DNA of 64,000 nucleotides from Flavobacterium sp. HJJ (lineage in GTDB: Bacteria > Bacteroidota > Bacteroidia > Flavobacteriales > Flavobacteriaceae). The notes under the pieces were generated by a model. That model was not told the DNA's origin. It was given only the letters and a program-made list of their open reading frames with translations, and did no database searches. Below are positions 1 through 10,917 of this stretch, in pieces. The DNA lies in contig NZ_JADKPR010000010.1 in NCBI RefSeq assembly GCF_015351475.1, positions 90,711 through 154,710 of the forward strand, given 5' to 3'. The stretch's first letter is position 1. Each line of letters begins with the position of its first letter. The position numbers were made by a program, and so were the translations under genes.

Positions 1-861
1 TTCAATTACACTGTACCACAGCCTCCTTATCCATATGATAGAGTATATGCCAATGTGGGCAGCCTTTTGAACGAAGGACTAGAAGCTTCATTGAGCTATG
101 ATTTAATAAGTAATGAGAACACTACGCTTACTTTAGCAGGAAATGTCTCTTTCATGAGAAATGAAGTATTGAACCTGAGCGGATCTATCGATGGAGTACC
201 ATTGAATACAGATTATGTTGGATGGGGTGCTCCAAATTCTTATTTGGTTAAAGGAAAACCAGTAGGTTCATTTTACACTTTGCATAGTACAGGGAAAGAC
301 AATGCTAACTCGGAAACGGTATTAGACCGTGATGGAAATGGCATTATAGATCAAGGATCAACAAGTCCTGACAGAGCTTACAATGGTGCTGCAATGCCAA
401 CTTATACTTTTGCATTCAATCCTACTTTTAGATATAAAAAACTGGATATTTCAATGCTTTGGAGAGGTTCCGGAGGTAATAAAATCTATAATACCTTGAA
501 CAAAAGTTTAAGCTATCAAGAAAGCATTGGTAAATCCAATGTTCTAACAAGCTCAGTTGCCTTAGATATGTTTACTACTCCATATGTATCTGATTTATGG
601 CTTGAAAAAGGTGATTTCATACGATTAGACAATATAACTCTTGGCTATAATTTTACTTTCAAAGAGGTTAAATACCTTGAATCACTTCGCCTTACTTTAA
701 ATGGTAGTAACTTATTACTATTTACTGATTATACTGGAATGGATCCTGAAATTAATTTAAAAGGTAATGGTGGTGATTCTAATTCCCACTTTGGTGATGA
801 CATCGGGATATATCCTCGTACTAGAACATTTGGTCTAGGTTTAAGTGTTAAATTTAAATAG
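1..861 (+). CDS. SusC/RagA-type TonB-dependent receptor, C-terminal part (5' truncated by window edge)
   Basis: The frame is open from base 1 and ends in 286 residues that look like the last beta-barrel strands of a SusC-type TonB-dependent outer-membrane receptor: alternating aromatic strands, a DRDGNG-type loop, an NLTLGY-like strand and a terminal strand ending in K-F-K. The family imports oligosaccharides across the outer membrane in complex with a SusD lipoprotein, and the next gene, 8 bp downstream, is a SusD homologue, which supports the call. The plug domain and N-terminus lie outside the window. The linked GH13 and GH97 enzymes suggest maltodextrin or starch as substrate. This substrate is an inference from context, not read from the receptor itself. 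Confidence 0.9.
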   Translation, partial: FNYTVPQPPYPYDRVYANVGSLLNEGLEASLSYDLISNENTTLTLAGNVSFMRNEVLNLSGSIDGVPLNTDYVGWGAPNSYLVKGKPVGSFYTLHSTGKDNANSETVLDRDGNGIIDQGSTSPDRAYNGAAMPTYTFAFNPTFRYKKLDISMLWRGSGGNKIYNTLNKSLSYQESIGKSNVLTSSVALDMFTTPYVSDLWLEKGDFIRLDNITLGYNFTFKEVKYLESLRLTLNGSNLLLFTDYTGMDPEINLKGNGGDSNSHFGDDIGIYPRTRTFGLGLSVKFK

Positions 862-869
862 TAAAGAAA

Positions 870-2363
870 ATGAAAATCAAAAATATAGTATTGATAGGAG
901 GTTTAAGTCTTTTATCATTCGCAAGCTGCACCGATTTAGATGAAAATGTCTATGATAAATACCAAACTGATACTTTTTATAATTCTCCAGAAGGTGCAAA
1001 TATAGCCCTAGCTGCTGTTTATGCACAAGTAGGAGGAAACTGGGATGGTGTTGGATATGCAGGTGCCGATAATGGCTGGTATGACCTAAATGCAATGTCG
1101 AGTGACGAACAGGTAATCCCTCATAGAAATACAGGAGACTGGCAATTGGATTTTGCTCAGCAGTACAAACACGAATGGCTGCCATCAAGCTTAATGGTAA
1201 ACAATACTTGGAAATGGTTATACAAATCTGTATTTAGTGCCAACTTAGCTGTAGAACAATTAGAAAAAGCAAAGGCTGATCCTTCAAAAATTGCTGAAGC
1301 TAAAGTATTAAGAGCTTTTTTCTATTATCTATTAATTGATGATTATGGCAATGTACCTTTTTATACATCAAATAATATCACTGTAGATAAAATTCCTCAA
1401 GCTGATCGCAAAGTTGTTTATGATTTTATTGTAAAAGAATTAAATGATAATGTAGAATTACTTTCGGGAACCAAAGGTGGTGAATACTATGGCCGTTTCA
1501 ACAAATGGGCTGGTTATATGTTATTAGCTAAAGTATATTTGAATGCGGGAGTTTATACAGGAACTCCAAAATGGAATGAATGTCTTGCAGTTTGTAACAA
1601 ATTAAATGAAGGTGGATTTTCTCTTCACTCAGGAAGTGCAAATGCATCAAGCCCATTAGGAAATAAATATTTTGAATTGTTTGGAGACGTACTTCCAGAA
1701 GACGAAACAATATTAGCTATTTACACGACTGTTGATGTTGTTTCGCGTAATATTTTTACAGTACGCAGTATGGCTGGATCCAATGCTTTTACCTTATTTG
1801 GATACAATGGCTGGAATGGAACTGTTATTCCAAAAGACTTTTATTTAAAATATGATAATGCAGATATCCGTAAAAAACAATTTTTAGTAGGAGAACAGCC
1901 TGGAGGTGTTAATTATACTATTGAAATAGGTTCATTAGATAATCCTGGTGCACCAGCACAATCAGGAGTTCGTAATACTAAATTTTATCCAGCAGGAGTA
2001 ACTACTGGAGGAGGAGCTTCGAATGATTTTCCAATTTTTAGATATGCCGATGTCTTGCTGATGACCGCTGAATGTCATGTTAGACTAGGAAATGCTGCAA
2101 CAGCAAAACCATTTATCGATGCCGTAAGACAACGCGCTGGACTAAATGCATTGGCAGCTAATCCAACTCTTACTGATATTTATAACGAAAGAGGATTTGA
2201 ATTAAACTGGGAAGGACACAGAAGACAAGACATGATCCGTTTTGATACTTTTTTATTGCCAAATGAATTTAGAGGTGCTTCACAACCCTTTAGAAAATTG
2301 TTCCCAATTCCTACTCCTGCACTTAATGCAAATCCAGGTTTAAAACAAAATCCAGGTTACTAA
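870..2363 (+). CDS. SusD/RagB family nutrient-binding outer-membrane lipoprotein
   Basis: The 497-residue product starts with a lipoprotein signal peptide whose lipobox ends at Cys20 (SFASC). The body has SusD features: an N-terminal TPR-like helical part with the ALRAFFYYLLIDDYGNVPF-type segment (here about residues 149-167), the KWAGYMLLAKVYLN motif, a PIFRYADVLLMTAE segment and the NERGFELNWEGHRRQDMIRF C-terminal motif. SusD proteins cap the SusC channel and bind glycan at the cell surface. It lies between SusC and SusE in a tight cluster (8 and 12 bp gaps). The length is normal for the family. The neighbouring amylases make an alpha-glucan ligand likely, but the binding residues cannot be assigned by eye. 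Confidence 0.93.
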   Translation: MKIKNIVLIGGLSLLSFASCTDLDENVYDKYQTDTFYNSPEGANIALAAVYAQVGGNWDGVGYAGADNGWYDLNAMSSDEQVIPHRNTGDWQLDFAQQYKHEWLPSSLMVNNTWKWLYKSVFSANLAVEQLEKAKADPSKIAEAKVLRAFFYYLLIDDYGNVPFYTSNNITVDKIPQADRKVVYDFIVKELNDNVELLSGTKGGEYYGRFNKWAGYMLLAKVYLNAGVYTGTPKWNECLAVCNKLNEGGFSLHSGSANASSPLGNKYFELFGDVLPEDETILAIYTTVDVVSRNIFTVRSMAGSNAFTLFGYNGWNGTVIPKDFYLKYDNADIRKKQFLVGEQPGGVNYTIEIGSLDNPGAPAQSGVRNTKFYPAGVTTGGGASNDFPIFRYADVLLMTAECHVRLGNAATAKPFIDAVRQRAGLNALAANPTLTDIYNERGFELNWEGHRRQDMIRFDTFLLPNEFRGASQPFRKLFPIPTPALNANPGLKQNPGY

Positions 2364-2375
2364 AAAAGAACTCAT

Positions 2376-3452
2376 ATGAAAACATATATATATAAGTTAC
2401 TCGTACTTTGCGCTGTAGCGCTGCTTGCTGTATCTTGTGAAGAAACAGCCGAATTAACCACCTTGCAAGAGGTTAGTTTTACATCGACTGTTGAAGCTTC
2501 AACAAAAACGATCGTTATATCAGATGACAATTCATCAGAACCTGTAGTTGCTCTTTCTTGGCCAGCCGTAGCTTATCCAATTGAAGCTCCTGTTACTTAT
2601 GCTTTACAATTTGACATCCCAGCAGACATTACTGGCGAAAAAGCATGGAGTAAAGCAACCCGTATAGTAGTAGGTGAAGATGTTTTAAGTAAGTCTTTAC
2701 TAGGGGTAGAACTTAATAAAATAGCAATACTGCTTGGATTACCAGTAGATGCAGCCGGAAAAATTGCTGTTCGTGTAGAATCTTATATGGATCATACAGC
2801 CTATTCTGAGCCTATAATTTTGACTGTTACTCCTTACGAAGCTAAACCTTCTGGCCAAATAATAATGCCAGGAAGTTACCAAGGCTGGAATGTAGATACG
2901 GCAGCATTATTTGCTCCAATATCTGTAGGGATATATCAAGGGTATGTGTCCATCCCAGTTGGAGCTGGATTAGGTTTTAAATTAAATCAAGAAAGAAACT
3001 GGGCACAATTTTATGGTGCTGGAGCTTCTAATCAAGATTTAAAAAACATGAGCGATACCGATTTTCAAATGCCAGGTGCAGGTTCTTATCAAATGACGGT
3101 AAACCTTAAAACTCTAAAATGGAATGCTGTTCCTTATTCTTGGGGAATTGTTGGTGATGCAACCGCTGGAAGCTGGGATACCAGCACTCCAATGAATTAT
3201 GATCATGTAAGTAAAACTTGGAAAGTTACAGCCGATTTAAAACCAGGAAATGTAAAATTCAGACTTAACAATTCATGGACAATCAACTACGGTGCCAAAA
3301 ATAATGATGAAGGTATCATGTACCTAGACAATTCAGGAGCACATTATGTGGGAGAAGCAGGGAAATATGAAATCACTTTTACAATAAATGATGTCAATCC
3401 AGCTCTTAATGGTTATCCTGCAACAGGTACTTACACCGTAAAAAAAATATAA
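2376..3452 (+). CDS. SusE-like outer-membrane starch-binding lipoprotein
   Basis: This 358-residue protein has a lipobox at Cys21 (AVSC). Residues about 25-155 resemble the SusE N-terminal beta-sandwich. Two tandem carbohydrate-binding-like modules follow (about 160-255 and 255-358), each with the pattern G.WN/G.W.T...M...G.Y and a FKL/FRLN strand with W.INYGA, typical of SusE/SusF starch-binding modules. Such surface proteins hold starch for the SusCD complex. The gene is 12 bp after susD and is followed by a 134-bp gap with a hairpin before the GH13 gene, so expression may drop across that gap. The SusE family call is firm at the domain level. Starch specificity is inferred. Confidence 0.85.
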   Translation: MKTYIYKLLVLCAVALLAVSCEETAELTTLQEVSFTSTVEASTKTIVISDDNSSEPVVALSWPAVAYPIEAPVTYALQFDIPADITGEKAWSKATRIVVGEDVLSKSLLGVELNKIAILLGLPVDAAGKIAVRVESYMDHTAYSEPIILTVTPYEAKPSGQIIMPGSYQGWNVDTAALFAPISVGIYQGYVSIPVGAGLGFKLNQERNWAQFYGAGASNQDLKNMSDTDFQMPGAGSYQMTVNLKTLKWNAVPYSWGIVGDATAGSWDTSTPMNYDHVSKTWKVTADLKPGNVKFRLNNSWTINYGAKNNDEGIMYLDNSGAHYVGEAGKYEITFTINDVNPALNGYPATGTYTVKKI

Positions 3453-3483
3453 CTAAAAAGAGAGATAATCTATATTCAATACG

Positions 3484-3546
3484 ATGGGTTTTGGTTAGTT
3501 AAACTGCATTCCCTCTTTGCTGAAAAAATAAGAGGGGTGCACCCAT
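3484..3546 (+). promoter_or_regulatory. Nested intergenic hairpin between SusE-like and GH13 genes
   Basis: An outer pair ATGGGT (3484-3489) / ACCCAT (3541-3546) encloses an inner stem with CCCTCTT (3511-3517) pairing AAGAGGG (3530-3536). There is no strong U-tract right after it, so it looks more like an mRNA stability or attenuation element than a full terminator. Function is inferred only from structure and from its position inside the sus-like cluster. Confidence 0.45.
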
Positions 3547-3586
3547 TACCAAAAAAATAATGATTATTTATTAAAAAATAAAACAA

Positions 3587-4966
3587 ATGAAAAAATACAT
3601 CAAAATCGTTTTTGCAGTTTGCTTCACTTTGGTAATAGCCGCATGCAGCTCATCTGATGATACTCCAAATATACCGTCTCCGTACGATCAATATGGCACT
3701 CCATTTGATAAAATGCCGGCCAAAGAAGATGCTATTATTTATCAAGTTAATATTCGTGCTTTCAGTAATGCGGGAACACTAAATGGTGTAACCGAAAAAC
3801 TGGACGCTATTCATGATCTTGGAGTAAATGTTATTTATTTAATGCCAATTTATCCTGTTGGAATTGTGCGCTCTGCTGGTGGACTAGGTTCTCCTTATTC
3901 TGTTAAAGATTACAAAGCTGTAAGTACCGAATTTGGAACACTAAACGATCTTCGTAAGCTGGTTGATGAAGCTCACAAAAAAAACATGGCAGTTATCTTA
4001 GACTGGGTTGCCAATCATACTTCATGGGATAATGCATGGATTACTGCTCATCCTAATTGGTACCAAAAAGATGCTTCAGGCAATATCATTATCCCTCCGG
4101 GAACAAATTATAATGATGTAGCACAATTAGATTTTAACAATCAGGATATGCGAGCAGCTATGGTAGATGCTATGTCCTATTGGGTTTACAATGCAAACAT
4201 AGATGGTTTCCGTTGCGATTATGCTGATTTTGTGCCTCAGAATTTTTGGACACAAGCCACAACTGCTTTAAGAAAAATTAAAAATCAAAATATATTAATG
4301 CTTGCCGAAGGTTCAAAAGTGAATCATTTCGCAGCTGGTTTTGATTATACTTTTGGCTTCGGCTTTTTTGATTCTTTGAAAAAAGTATTCAACGAAGGAA
4401 AATCAGTAACTACAATCCAAGATGCTAATGCTGCTGAATATGCTACGAATTATGATAACTCACAGCGTATTGTAAGATACACTTCAAATCATGATGTTAA
4501 CTGGTCTGATGGTTCGCCGGTAACATTATTTGGAGGAAAACAAGGTTCTGTTGCTGCTTTTGTTGTTGCTGCTTATATGAAATCAGTGCCTATGATTTAT
4601 AATGCTCAAGAAATTGGGTATGCTAAAAAAATTGATTATTTCACACACACTCCTATAGATTGGAGCACTGCCGATGCTGGTATGCTAACCGAATACAAAA
4701 AAATAATCGCTTTTAGAAACACGAGTAATGCCATAAAAAGAGGAACTTACAAAGGATACAGCAATGACGCTATAAGTGCCTTTACTATGGAAACAGATAC
4801 CGAAAAAGTGTTAGTACTTTCTAATTTGACAAGTGGTTCAGCAAAATATATTGTTCCGGCTTCACTATCAAAAATAGCTTGGAAAAATGCTTTTGAAGGT
4901 GCATCAGTTACTCTTACATCTGAAATCACTTTACAGCCATTTCAGTATATGGTGTTAAAAAATTAA
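3587..4966 (+). CDS. GH13 alpha-amylase family lipoprotein
   Basis: The 459-residue product has a lipobox at Cys20 (IAAC) followed by SSSDD, which suggests surface export. All four GH13 conserved regions are visible: region I DWVANH with Asp139 and His144, region II GFRCDYAD with Arg209 and the nucleophile Asp211, region III with acid/base Glu241 (LAEGS), and region IV TSNHD with Asp303. The enzyme should cleave alpha-1,4-glucans by a retaining mechanism. It is downstream of SusCDE-like genes and upstream of a GH97 enzyme, matching a starch-utilisation locus. The exact specificity (alpha-amylase, neopullulanase or cyclomaltodextrinase type) cannot be decided from motifs. Confidence 0.93.
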   Translation: MKKYIKIVFAVCFTLVIAACSSSDDTPNIPSPYDQYGTPFDKMPAKEDAIIYQVNIRAFSNAGTLNGVTEKLDAIHDLGVNVIYLMPIYPVGIVRSAGGLGSPYSVKDYKAVSTEFGTLNDLRKLVDEAHKKNMAVILDWVANHTSWDNAWITAHPNWYQKDASGNIIIPPGTNYNDVAQLDFNNQDMRAAMVDAMSYWVYNANIDGFRCDYADFVPQNFWTQATTALRKIKNQNILMLAEGSKVNHFAAGFDYTFGFGFFDSLKKVFNEGKSVTTIQDANAAEYATNYDNSQRIVRYTSNHDVNWSDGSPVTLFGGKQGSVAAFVVAAYMKSVPMIYNAQEIGYAKKIDYFTHTPIDWSTADAGMLTEYKKIIAFRNTSNAIKRGTYKGYSNDAISAFTMETDTEKVLVLSNLTSGSAKYIVPASLSKIAWKNAFEGASVTLTSEITLQPFQYMVLKN

Positions 4967-5014
4967 TATTATAAACTAGCTAATTTTCAAATAGTCATAT
5001 CTAATCTTGTTTCT

Positions 5015-5022
5015 TATCTTTG
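5015..5022 (+). promoter_or_regulatory. Candidate promoter -7 box (TATCTTTG)
   Basis: It matches the Bacteroidota -7 consensus TAnnTTTG, about 200 bp upstream of the GH97 gene. If real, GH97 has its own start site with a long leader. Chance matches in AT-rich DNA are possible. Confidence 0.35.
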
Positions 5023-5077
5023 TAACAGAAGATGATTATTGGTTACTAAGACTGTTTGTAACACACAGCATATTATT

Positions 5078-5192
5078 GCAAAGCCACAAAGACTCCTAAA
5101 ATTTAATTCATATAACTTTTTGTTTAAATTAATTGTATGGTTTGTTTAAATTTTTAATACTTCGAAACTATTTGTCTTTGTGTGCCTTTGCA
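5078..5192. repeat. Imperfect inverted repeat upstream of the GH97 gene
   Basis: The segment tgcaaagccacaaagac near 5078 is nearly the reverse complement of gtctttgtgtgcctttgca near 5172-5190, with about 80 bp of AT-rich DNA between. The words resemble short intergenic repeats that recur in Flavobacterium genomes (recalled, not searched). A leader hairpin or a decayed repeat unit are both possible. Confidence 0.4.
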
Positions 5193-5218
5193 TTATTCTT
5201 TTTACTCCAAAAAAATAA

Positions 5219-7381
<2,163 letters not shown>

Positions 7382-7492
7382 AAACATTTGTCCCGCTAAA
7401 TTGTAATGACAAATTCCGATGAATAAATCCTTGCCACATACCCCCAAGTGCTGCAAGATTTGAGGATTCGGTTAGGATCGTTCATTGGGAAT

Positions 7493-7527
7493 AAAAAAAA
7501 GAAGCTTTTGAAGCTTCTTTTTTTGTT
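7493..7527. terminator. Bidirectional intrinsic terminator
   Basis: A near-perfect stem built on AAGAAGCTT/AAGCTTCTT with a 3-nt loop is flanked by A-tracts on the left and T-tracts on the right. It sits between the convergent GH97 (+) and SDR (-) genes and can serve both. Confidence 0.85.
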
Positions 7528-7545
7528 TTTTTCAATTAATAAGTT

Positions 7546-8304
7546 TTACAAATGAATTCCTCCAGCAACTTCTATTCGCTGTCCGTTTACCCATTTTGAA
7601 TCGTCTGTACATAAAAAAGCAACCACACTTCCAATATCATCAGGAAGCCCCACCCGGCCCAATGCCGTTTGAGACGCAATCTGCTGATTTAGCTGTTCAT
7701 TATCACGGACTGCACCACCGCCAAAATCGGTTTCAATCGCTCCCGGAGCAACAATGTTCACCCTGATTTTTCTTGCGCCTAATTCCTGCGCCTGATAGCT
7801 AGTCAATGTTTCAATTGCCCCTTTCATGCTCGCATAAGCAGAATATCCAGGATATGAGAAGCGTGCCAATCCAGACGAAATATTCACAATTCCACCGTCG
7901 TCATTCAATATGTTTAAAGCTTTTTGAGTCAGGAAAAATGTCCCTTTAAAATGAATGTTAACCATATCGTCAAATTGCGCTTCTGTGGTTTCGGAAAAAC
8001 TTGCATAAGTTCCGACTCCGGCATTATTGATTAAAAAATCAATTTTATCAGTACCAAAAGTGTTTTTTAAAGCCGATGATGCATTTTGAAAAAAAGAATC
8101 AAAACTGCTTACCTCAGCGACATTCAGCTGCAGTGCCACGGCTTTTTGGCCTAATTTTTCGATTTCGCTTACAACTTCTTCAGCTTCGGTTTTTTTGCTG
8201 TGATATGTCAATACAATGTCCAGTCCTTTATTGGCAAGACTCAAAGCCATATTTTTTCCTAATCCGCGGCTCCCGCCTGTAACCAGAGCAATTTTATTTC
8301 CCAT
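7546..8304 (-). CDS. Short-chain dehydrogenase/reductase (SDR)
   Basis: The 252-residue protein is a classical SDR: cofactor motif TGGSRGLG at residues 9-16, NNAG at 93-96, catalytic Ser143/144 and the Tyr157-x3-Lys161 pair, and a C-terminal WVNGQRIEVAGG segment. The fold binds NAD(P)(H), but the substrate is unknown. The AraC-type regulator just upstream on the same strand is the likely controller, a common pairing for inducible reductases. A -7 box (TAATTTTG) lies 29 bp upstream of the ATG, so it is probably transcribed by itself. Confidence 0.9.
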   Translation of the reverse strand: MGNKIALVTGGSRGLGKNMALSLANKGLDIVLTYHSKKTEAEEVVSEIEKLGQKAVALQLNVAEVSSFDSFFQNASSALKNTFGTDKIDFLINNAGVGTYASFSETTEAQFDDMVNIHFKGTFFLTQKALNILNDDGGIVNISSGLARFSYPGYSAYASMKGAIETLTSYQAQELGARKIRVNIVAPGAIETDFGGGAVRDNEQLNQQIASQTALGRVGLPDDIGSVVAFLCTDDSKWVNGQRIEVAGGIHL

Positions 8305-8332
8305 CTTAAATTTTGTTTTAAATTATCTAAGA

Positions 8333-8340
8333 CAAAATTA
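8333..8340 (-). promoter_or_regulatory. -7 box (TAATTTTG) of the SDR gene
   Basis: It fits TAnnTTTG on the minus strand, 29 bp upstream of the ATG at 8304, the spacing seen repeatedly in this window. Confidence 0.5.
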
Positions 8341-8406
8341 ATTCAGATGTAAAGTTCATTAGTTGCAAATATCAATCCAGAATTTGCGAAATTCAAATCA
8401 AACCAT

Positions 8407-9339
8407 TTAAACGCGAAAAGACAATGGAGACAGCGCAGTCTGCTTTTTGAAAAAATTAGAGAAATGTGCCAGTTCTTCGAAACCGAGCGAATAAGCAATT
8501 TCCGAAATGTTCCAATCTGTTTCTTTCAACAAAGTTTTGGCTTCCTGAATCAATCGTTCACTGATTAATTCAGTAGTAGTCTTTCCTGTATTTTCCTTTA
8601 AAACTTTATTAAGATGATTGACATGAATAGACAAACGGGCAGCAAAATCTTTGGCTGATTTCAATTCCAGACGCTGACGGGAAGATTCAATAGGAAATTG
8701 TCTTTCGAGTAATTCGACAAATAAAGAAGAAACTCTCGCTGCAGAATTATGTTTGGAATACAAAGCGGTAACGGGCTGCAGTTTTTGTCCAAAATGAATC
8801 AGCTCCGCCACATAATTCCGAATCAAATCGTATTTATACACATAATCAGAGTTGATTTCCTGATGTATCTTTTTGAAAATCAAATCGATTTCAGCAACTT
8901 CTTCCTCAGTCAGCTGAAAAACCGGATAACCATCTGTTTGAAAAATAGGCAGTTTATCAAGATCCATTCCCGTTTTATCCTTGGTCAAAAACTGATTGGT
9001 AAAAACACAAAAATGCCCAGACTGCTGCATATCCAATGGAAGATAATTATATGGAATTTTGGGTGTTGCAAATAAAAGAGCATATTGGTCAACCTCGATT
9101 ACTTTGTCGGCATACTCCACTCTATTCTTCCCACTGATCAGACTTATTTTATAATAGGCTCTCTTGTCATAAGGCATGCAGGATTTCCCATTCAGCCTCT
9201 CATAAAGTTCCTTGATATTAAAAACATTAAAGTGTCCAATTTCTTTTTGAATCCCATTAGGCAGCAGCAATGCGTTCTTTTCTATAAAACATTCTGAAGA
9301 AATGTCTTCGTAAAAGTTTTCTATTGATCTTGATTTCAT
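8407..9339 (-). CDS. AraC family transcriptional regulator
   Basis: The 310-residue protein has an N-terminal cupin-like sensing part and, over about the last 100 residues, two helix-turn-helix units of the AraC type (LSIHVNHLNKVLKENTGKTTTELI and WNISEIAYSLGFEELAHFSNFFKKQTALSPLSFR). I use the ATG at 9339 (MKSRSIENF) rather than a start 24 bp further upstream, because a -7 box (9361-9368) would overlap the longer start. It probably regulates the adjacent SDR gene. The inducer is not evident. Confidence 0.9.
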   Translation of the reverse strand: MKSRSIENFYEDISSECFIEKNALLLPNGIQKEIGHFNVFNIKELYERLNGKSCMPYDKRAYYKISLISGKNRVEYADKVIEVDQYALLFATPKIPYNYLPLDMQQSGHFCVFTNQFLTKDKTGMDLDKLPIFQTDGYPVFQLTEEEVAEIDLIFKKIHQEINSDYVYKYDLIRNYVAELIHFGQKLQPVTALYSKHNSAARVSSLFVELLERQFPIESSRQRLELKSAKDFAARLSIHVNHLNKVLKENTGKTTTELISERLIQEAKTLLKETDWNISEIAYSLGFEELAHFSNFFKKQTALSPLSFRV

Positions 9340-9360
9340 TGGAATTAAATTTGTAAAAAT

Positions 9361-9368
9361 CAAATATA
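9361..9368 (-). promoter_or_regulatory. -7 box (TATATTTG) of the araC-type gene
   Basis: This TAnnTTTG match on the minus strand lies 21 bp upstream of the ATG at 9339. It argues against the longer ORF start at 9363. Confidence 0.5.
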
Positions 9369-9508
9369 GTGATTTACAAAGAAAATATTTTCAAATAGAA
9401 GTCTTAAAAAATTGAATTGATTTTAAATCTAATTTAAAAAAAAGCTCAGAATAATCTAAATATTATTTACACTTACTTTTTGAGTTGAATAGATCAAAGT
9501 GTATTTTT

Positions 9509-10519
9509 TTAAACATGTTTTAATTCAAAACTGTAATGGTATCCGATTAATTTTTTACCATCCTCATAATTTCTAATCCATGCTTCTTCCTCATGACTTA
9601 ATTTTACAATTTCATTTCTGGAAACACTATTAAATCTTTTTACAATTTCTTCTAAGGTATTCACTTCAGACTCGCTAAAATAGTCTGAGTTAAATGTTCT
9701 GTTTTCAATAGGTTTAAACTCTTCACCACAATAGCCATTGCCATAGTCTATGGTGTTTATTATAAAGTTATTTTCTCTTTGCAGTTTTTCAAAAATAGTT
9801 TGAAAGTTGTTTGGAACAGGTCCAAAATCAATAGCAACATATCTTGTACCGCTTATTGAAAATGAAGTTTTTTTAAAGTTTAAAAAATCAGCATAAAAAA
9901 GCAACTTGTTCATCACTGTTTTCAATGGACTTAATTGTTGCGTAAAATACACAATCATTTCTGTTAGCTTTTCTATATTTGGAGACTTATAACCTGTATA
10001 AATATCAGGATTACTATCTCCTAAAATATAGTTTTGTAAACCAACTTTAAAATGATTTTTTCTTTCTTCTTGAATTAAATCATCAATATTTTTTAACAAT
10101 TCTACTTTCTCCACATCTCCAAAAACTCCTTGACTTTCTTCAACAAGCAATCTGAAAGATTTTGGATTTTTTGCTAATTGTATCAATTTAGCATTTGCCA
10201 AGCTAGGAACTTCACCACTTTCATAGTTCCTATAGGTATTAACACCGAACCCCAAAGAAAGCCCCATTTTGTTTGCGGGCAAATTATATTTTTTTCTAAT
10301 GCTTATGATTTCCTCTGGAAATGGCAAGTTATACTTATCTAGATACTGATTGTAAACTTGGGTTAAATTTAATGTATCTAATTGTGTGTCTGTAAAACTT
10401 TCTTTAGTGTCCTCACAAAAATAGGAATGATGGGTATATGTAAATTCTTCTTTCCTAAAAATTAAATTTTTCTTCTCTTTTACTAGAGTCATTTCATTAC
10501 CTGTAAACGGACTTTTCAT
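9509..10519 (-). CDS. MqsA-like HTH antitoxin fused to a Panacea (DUF4065) domain
   Basis: The 336-residue protein has three parts. Residues 1-60 align by eye with the MqsA zinc domain but have lost three of its four cysteines (SPFT for CPVC, FCEDT for YCVHC). Residues 67-126 form an HTH with the IRKKYNLPANKMGLSLGFGVNTYRNYE pattern of MqsA. Residues about 185-330 carry the Panacea signature (MNKLLFYADFLNFKKT, SGTRYVAIDFGPVP), a domain known to neutralise many different toxins. It starts 1 bp after the MqsR-like toxin gene, so the pair is an operon in the toxin-first order of mqsRA. The HTH probably represses the operon through the palindromes at 10918-10978. Antitoxin activity is inferred. 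Confidence 0.82.
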   Translation of the reverse strand: MKSPFTGNEMTLVKEKKNLIFRKEEFTYTHHSYFCEDTKESFTDTQLDTLNLTQVYNQYLDKYNLPFPEEIISIRKKYNLPANKMGLSLGFGVNTYRNYESGEVPSLANAKLIQLAKNPKSFRLLVEESQGVFGDVEKVELLKNIDDLIQEERKNHFKVGLQNYILGDSNPDIYTGYKSPNIEKLTEMIVYFTQQLSPLKTVMNKLLFYADFLNFKKTSFSISGTRYVAIDFGPVPNNFQTIFEKLQRENNFIINTIDYGNGYCGEEFKPIENRTFNSDYFSESEVNTLEEIVKRFNSVSRNEIVKLSHEEEAWIRNYEDGKKLIGYHYSFELKHV

Positions 10520-10520
10520 A

Positions 10521-10862
10521 TTAAATGTTTTTAAAAGGATATTTTAAGGGATAATCTGAAATATGGAATGAAATACAAAATGATTTTGTTGGCAGTATTG
10601 TAATTTTAATGTAAACCTCTTGTTTCTTTACAGTGGCTCCGAAAACCCACATTGGGCTAGTACCAAATTGATCATTTGTTAAAGGTCCTTGACAATAATC
10701 TTCAATTGTTAGTTTTGACAAGACATTATCTCTAAATTTTGCGGTTATTTCTAAATCGGCTAATGTTTGGGTGTTTTTATCTCTATTGGCATAAATGACT
10801 CCAAAAGCACTCATATTTGCTTTGAATTCCGCTAAAAAATTCTTGACATCATTTTTATCCAT
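10521..10862 (-). CDS. MqsR-like toxin (predicted mRNA interferase)
   Basis: This 113-residue protein has the MqsR layout: an N-terminal helical segment, a central LTIEDYCQGPL stretch, then MWVFG...EVYIKITIL (Tyr84, Lys86) matching the GQVYLKITV strand of E. coli MqsR, and a final CISFH strand. MqsR cleaves mRNA, favouring GCU. The sequence specificity of this homologue is unknown. It precedes the antitoxin gene by 1 bp and has its own -7 box and operators. Identification rests on motif recall at low overall identity, so it is probable rather than certain. Confidence 0.75.
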   Translation of the reverse strand: MDKNDVKNFLAEFKANMSAFGVIYANRDKNTQTLADLEITAKFRDNVLSKLTIEDYCQGPLTNDQFGTSPMWVFGATVKKQEVYIKITILPTKSFCISFHISDYPLKYPFKNI

Positions 10863-10892
10863 ATAGCTAAAAATTCACCGTTGAAGATTTGG

Positions 10893-10900
10893 CAAAGTTA
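10893..10900 (-). promoter_or_regulatory. -7 box (TAACTTTG) of the toxin-antitoxin operon
   Basis: This TAnnTTTG match lies 30 bp upstream of the toxin ATG. Operator 1 (10918-10935) falls where the -33 element should be, consistent with repression by the antitoxin HTH. Confidence 0.55.
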
Positions 10901-10917
10901 AGAATTAAAACAATAAA

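Noticed and set aside
877..1188. 103-codon minus-strand frame
   Set aside because: It is antisense to the SusD gene and starts and ends without any supporting signal.
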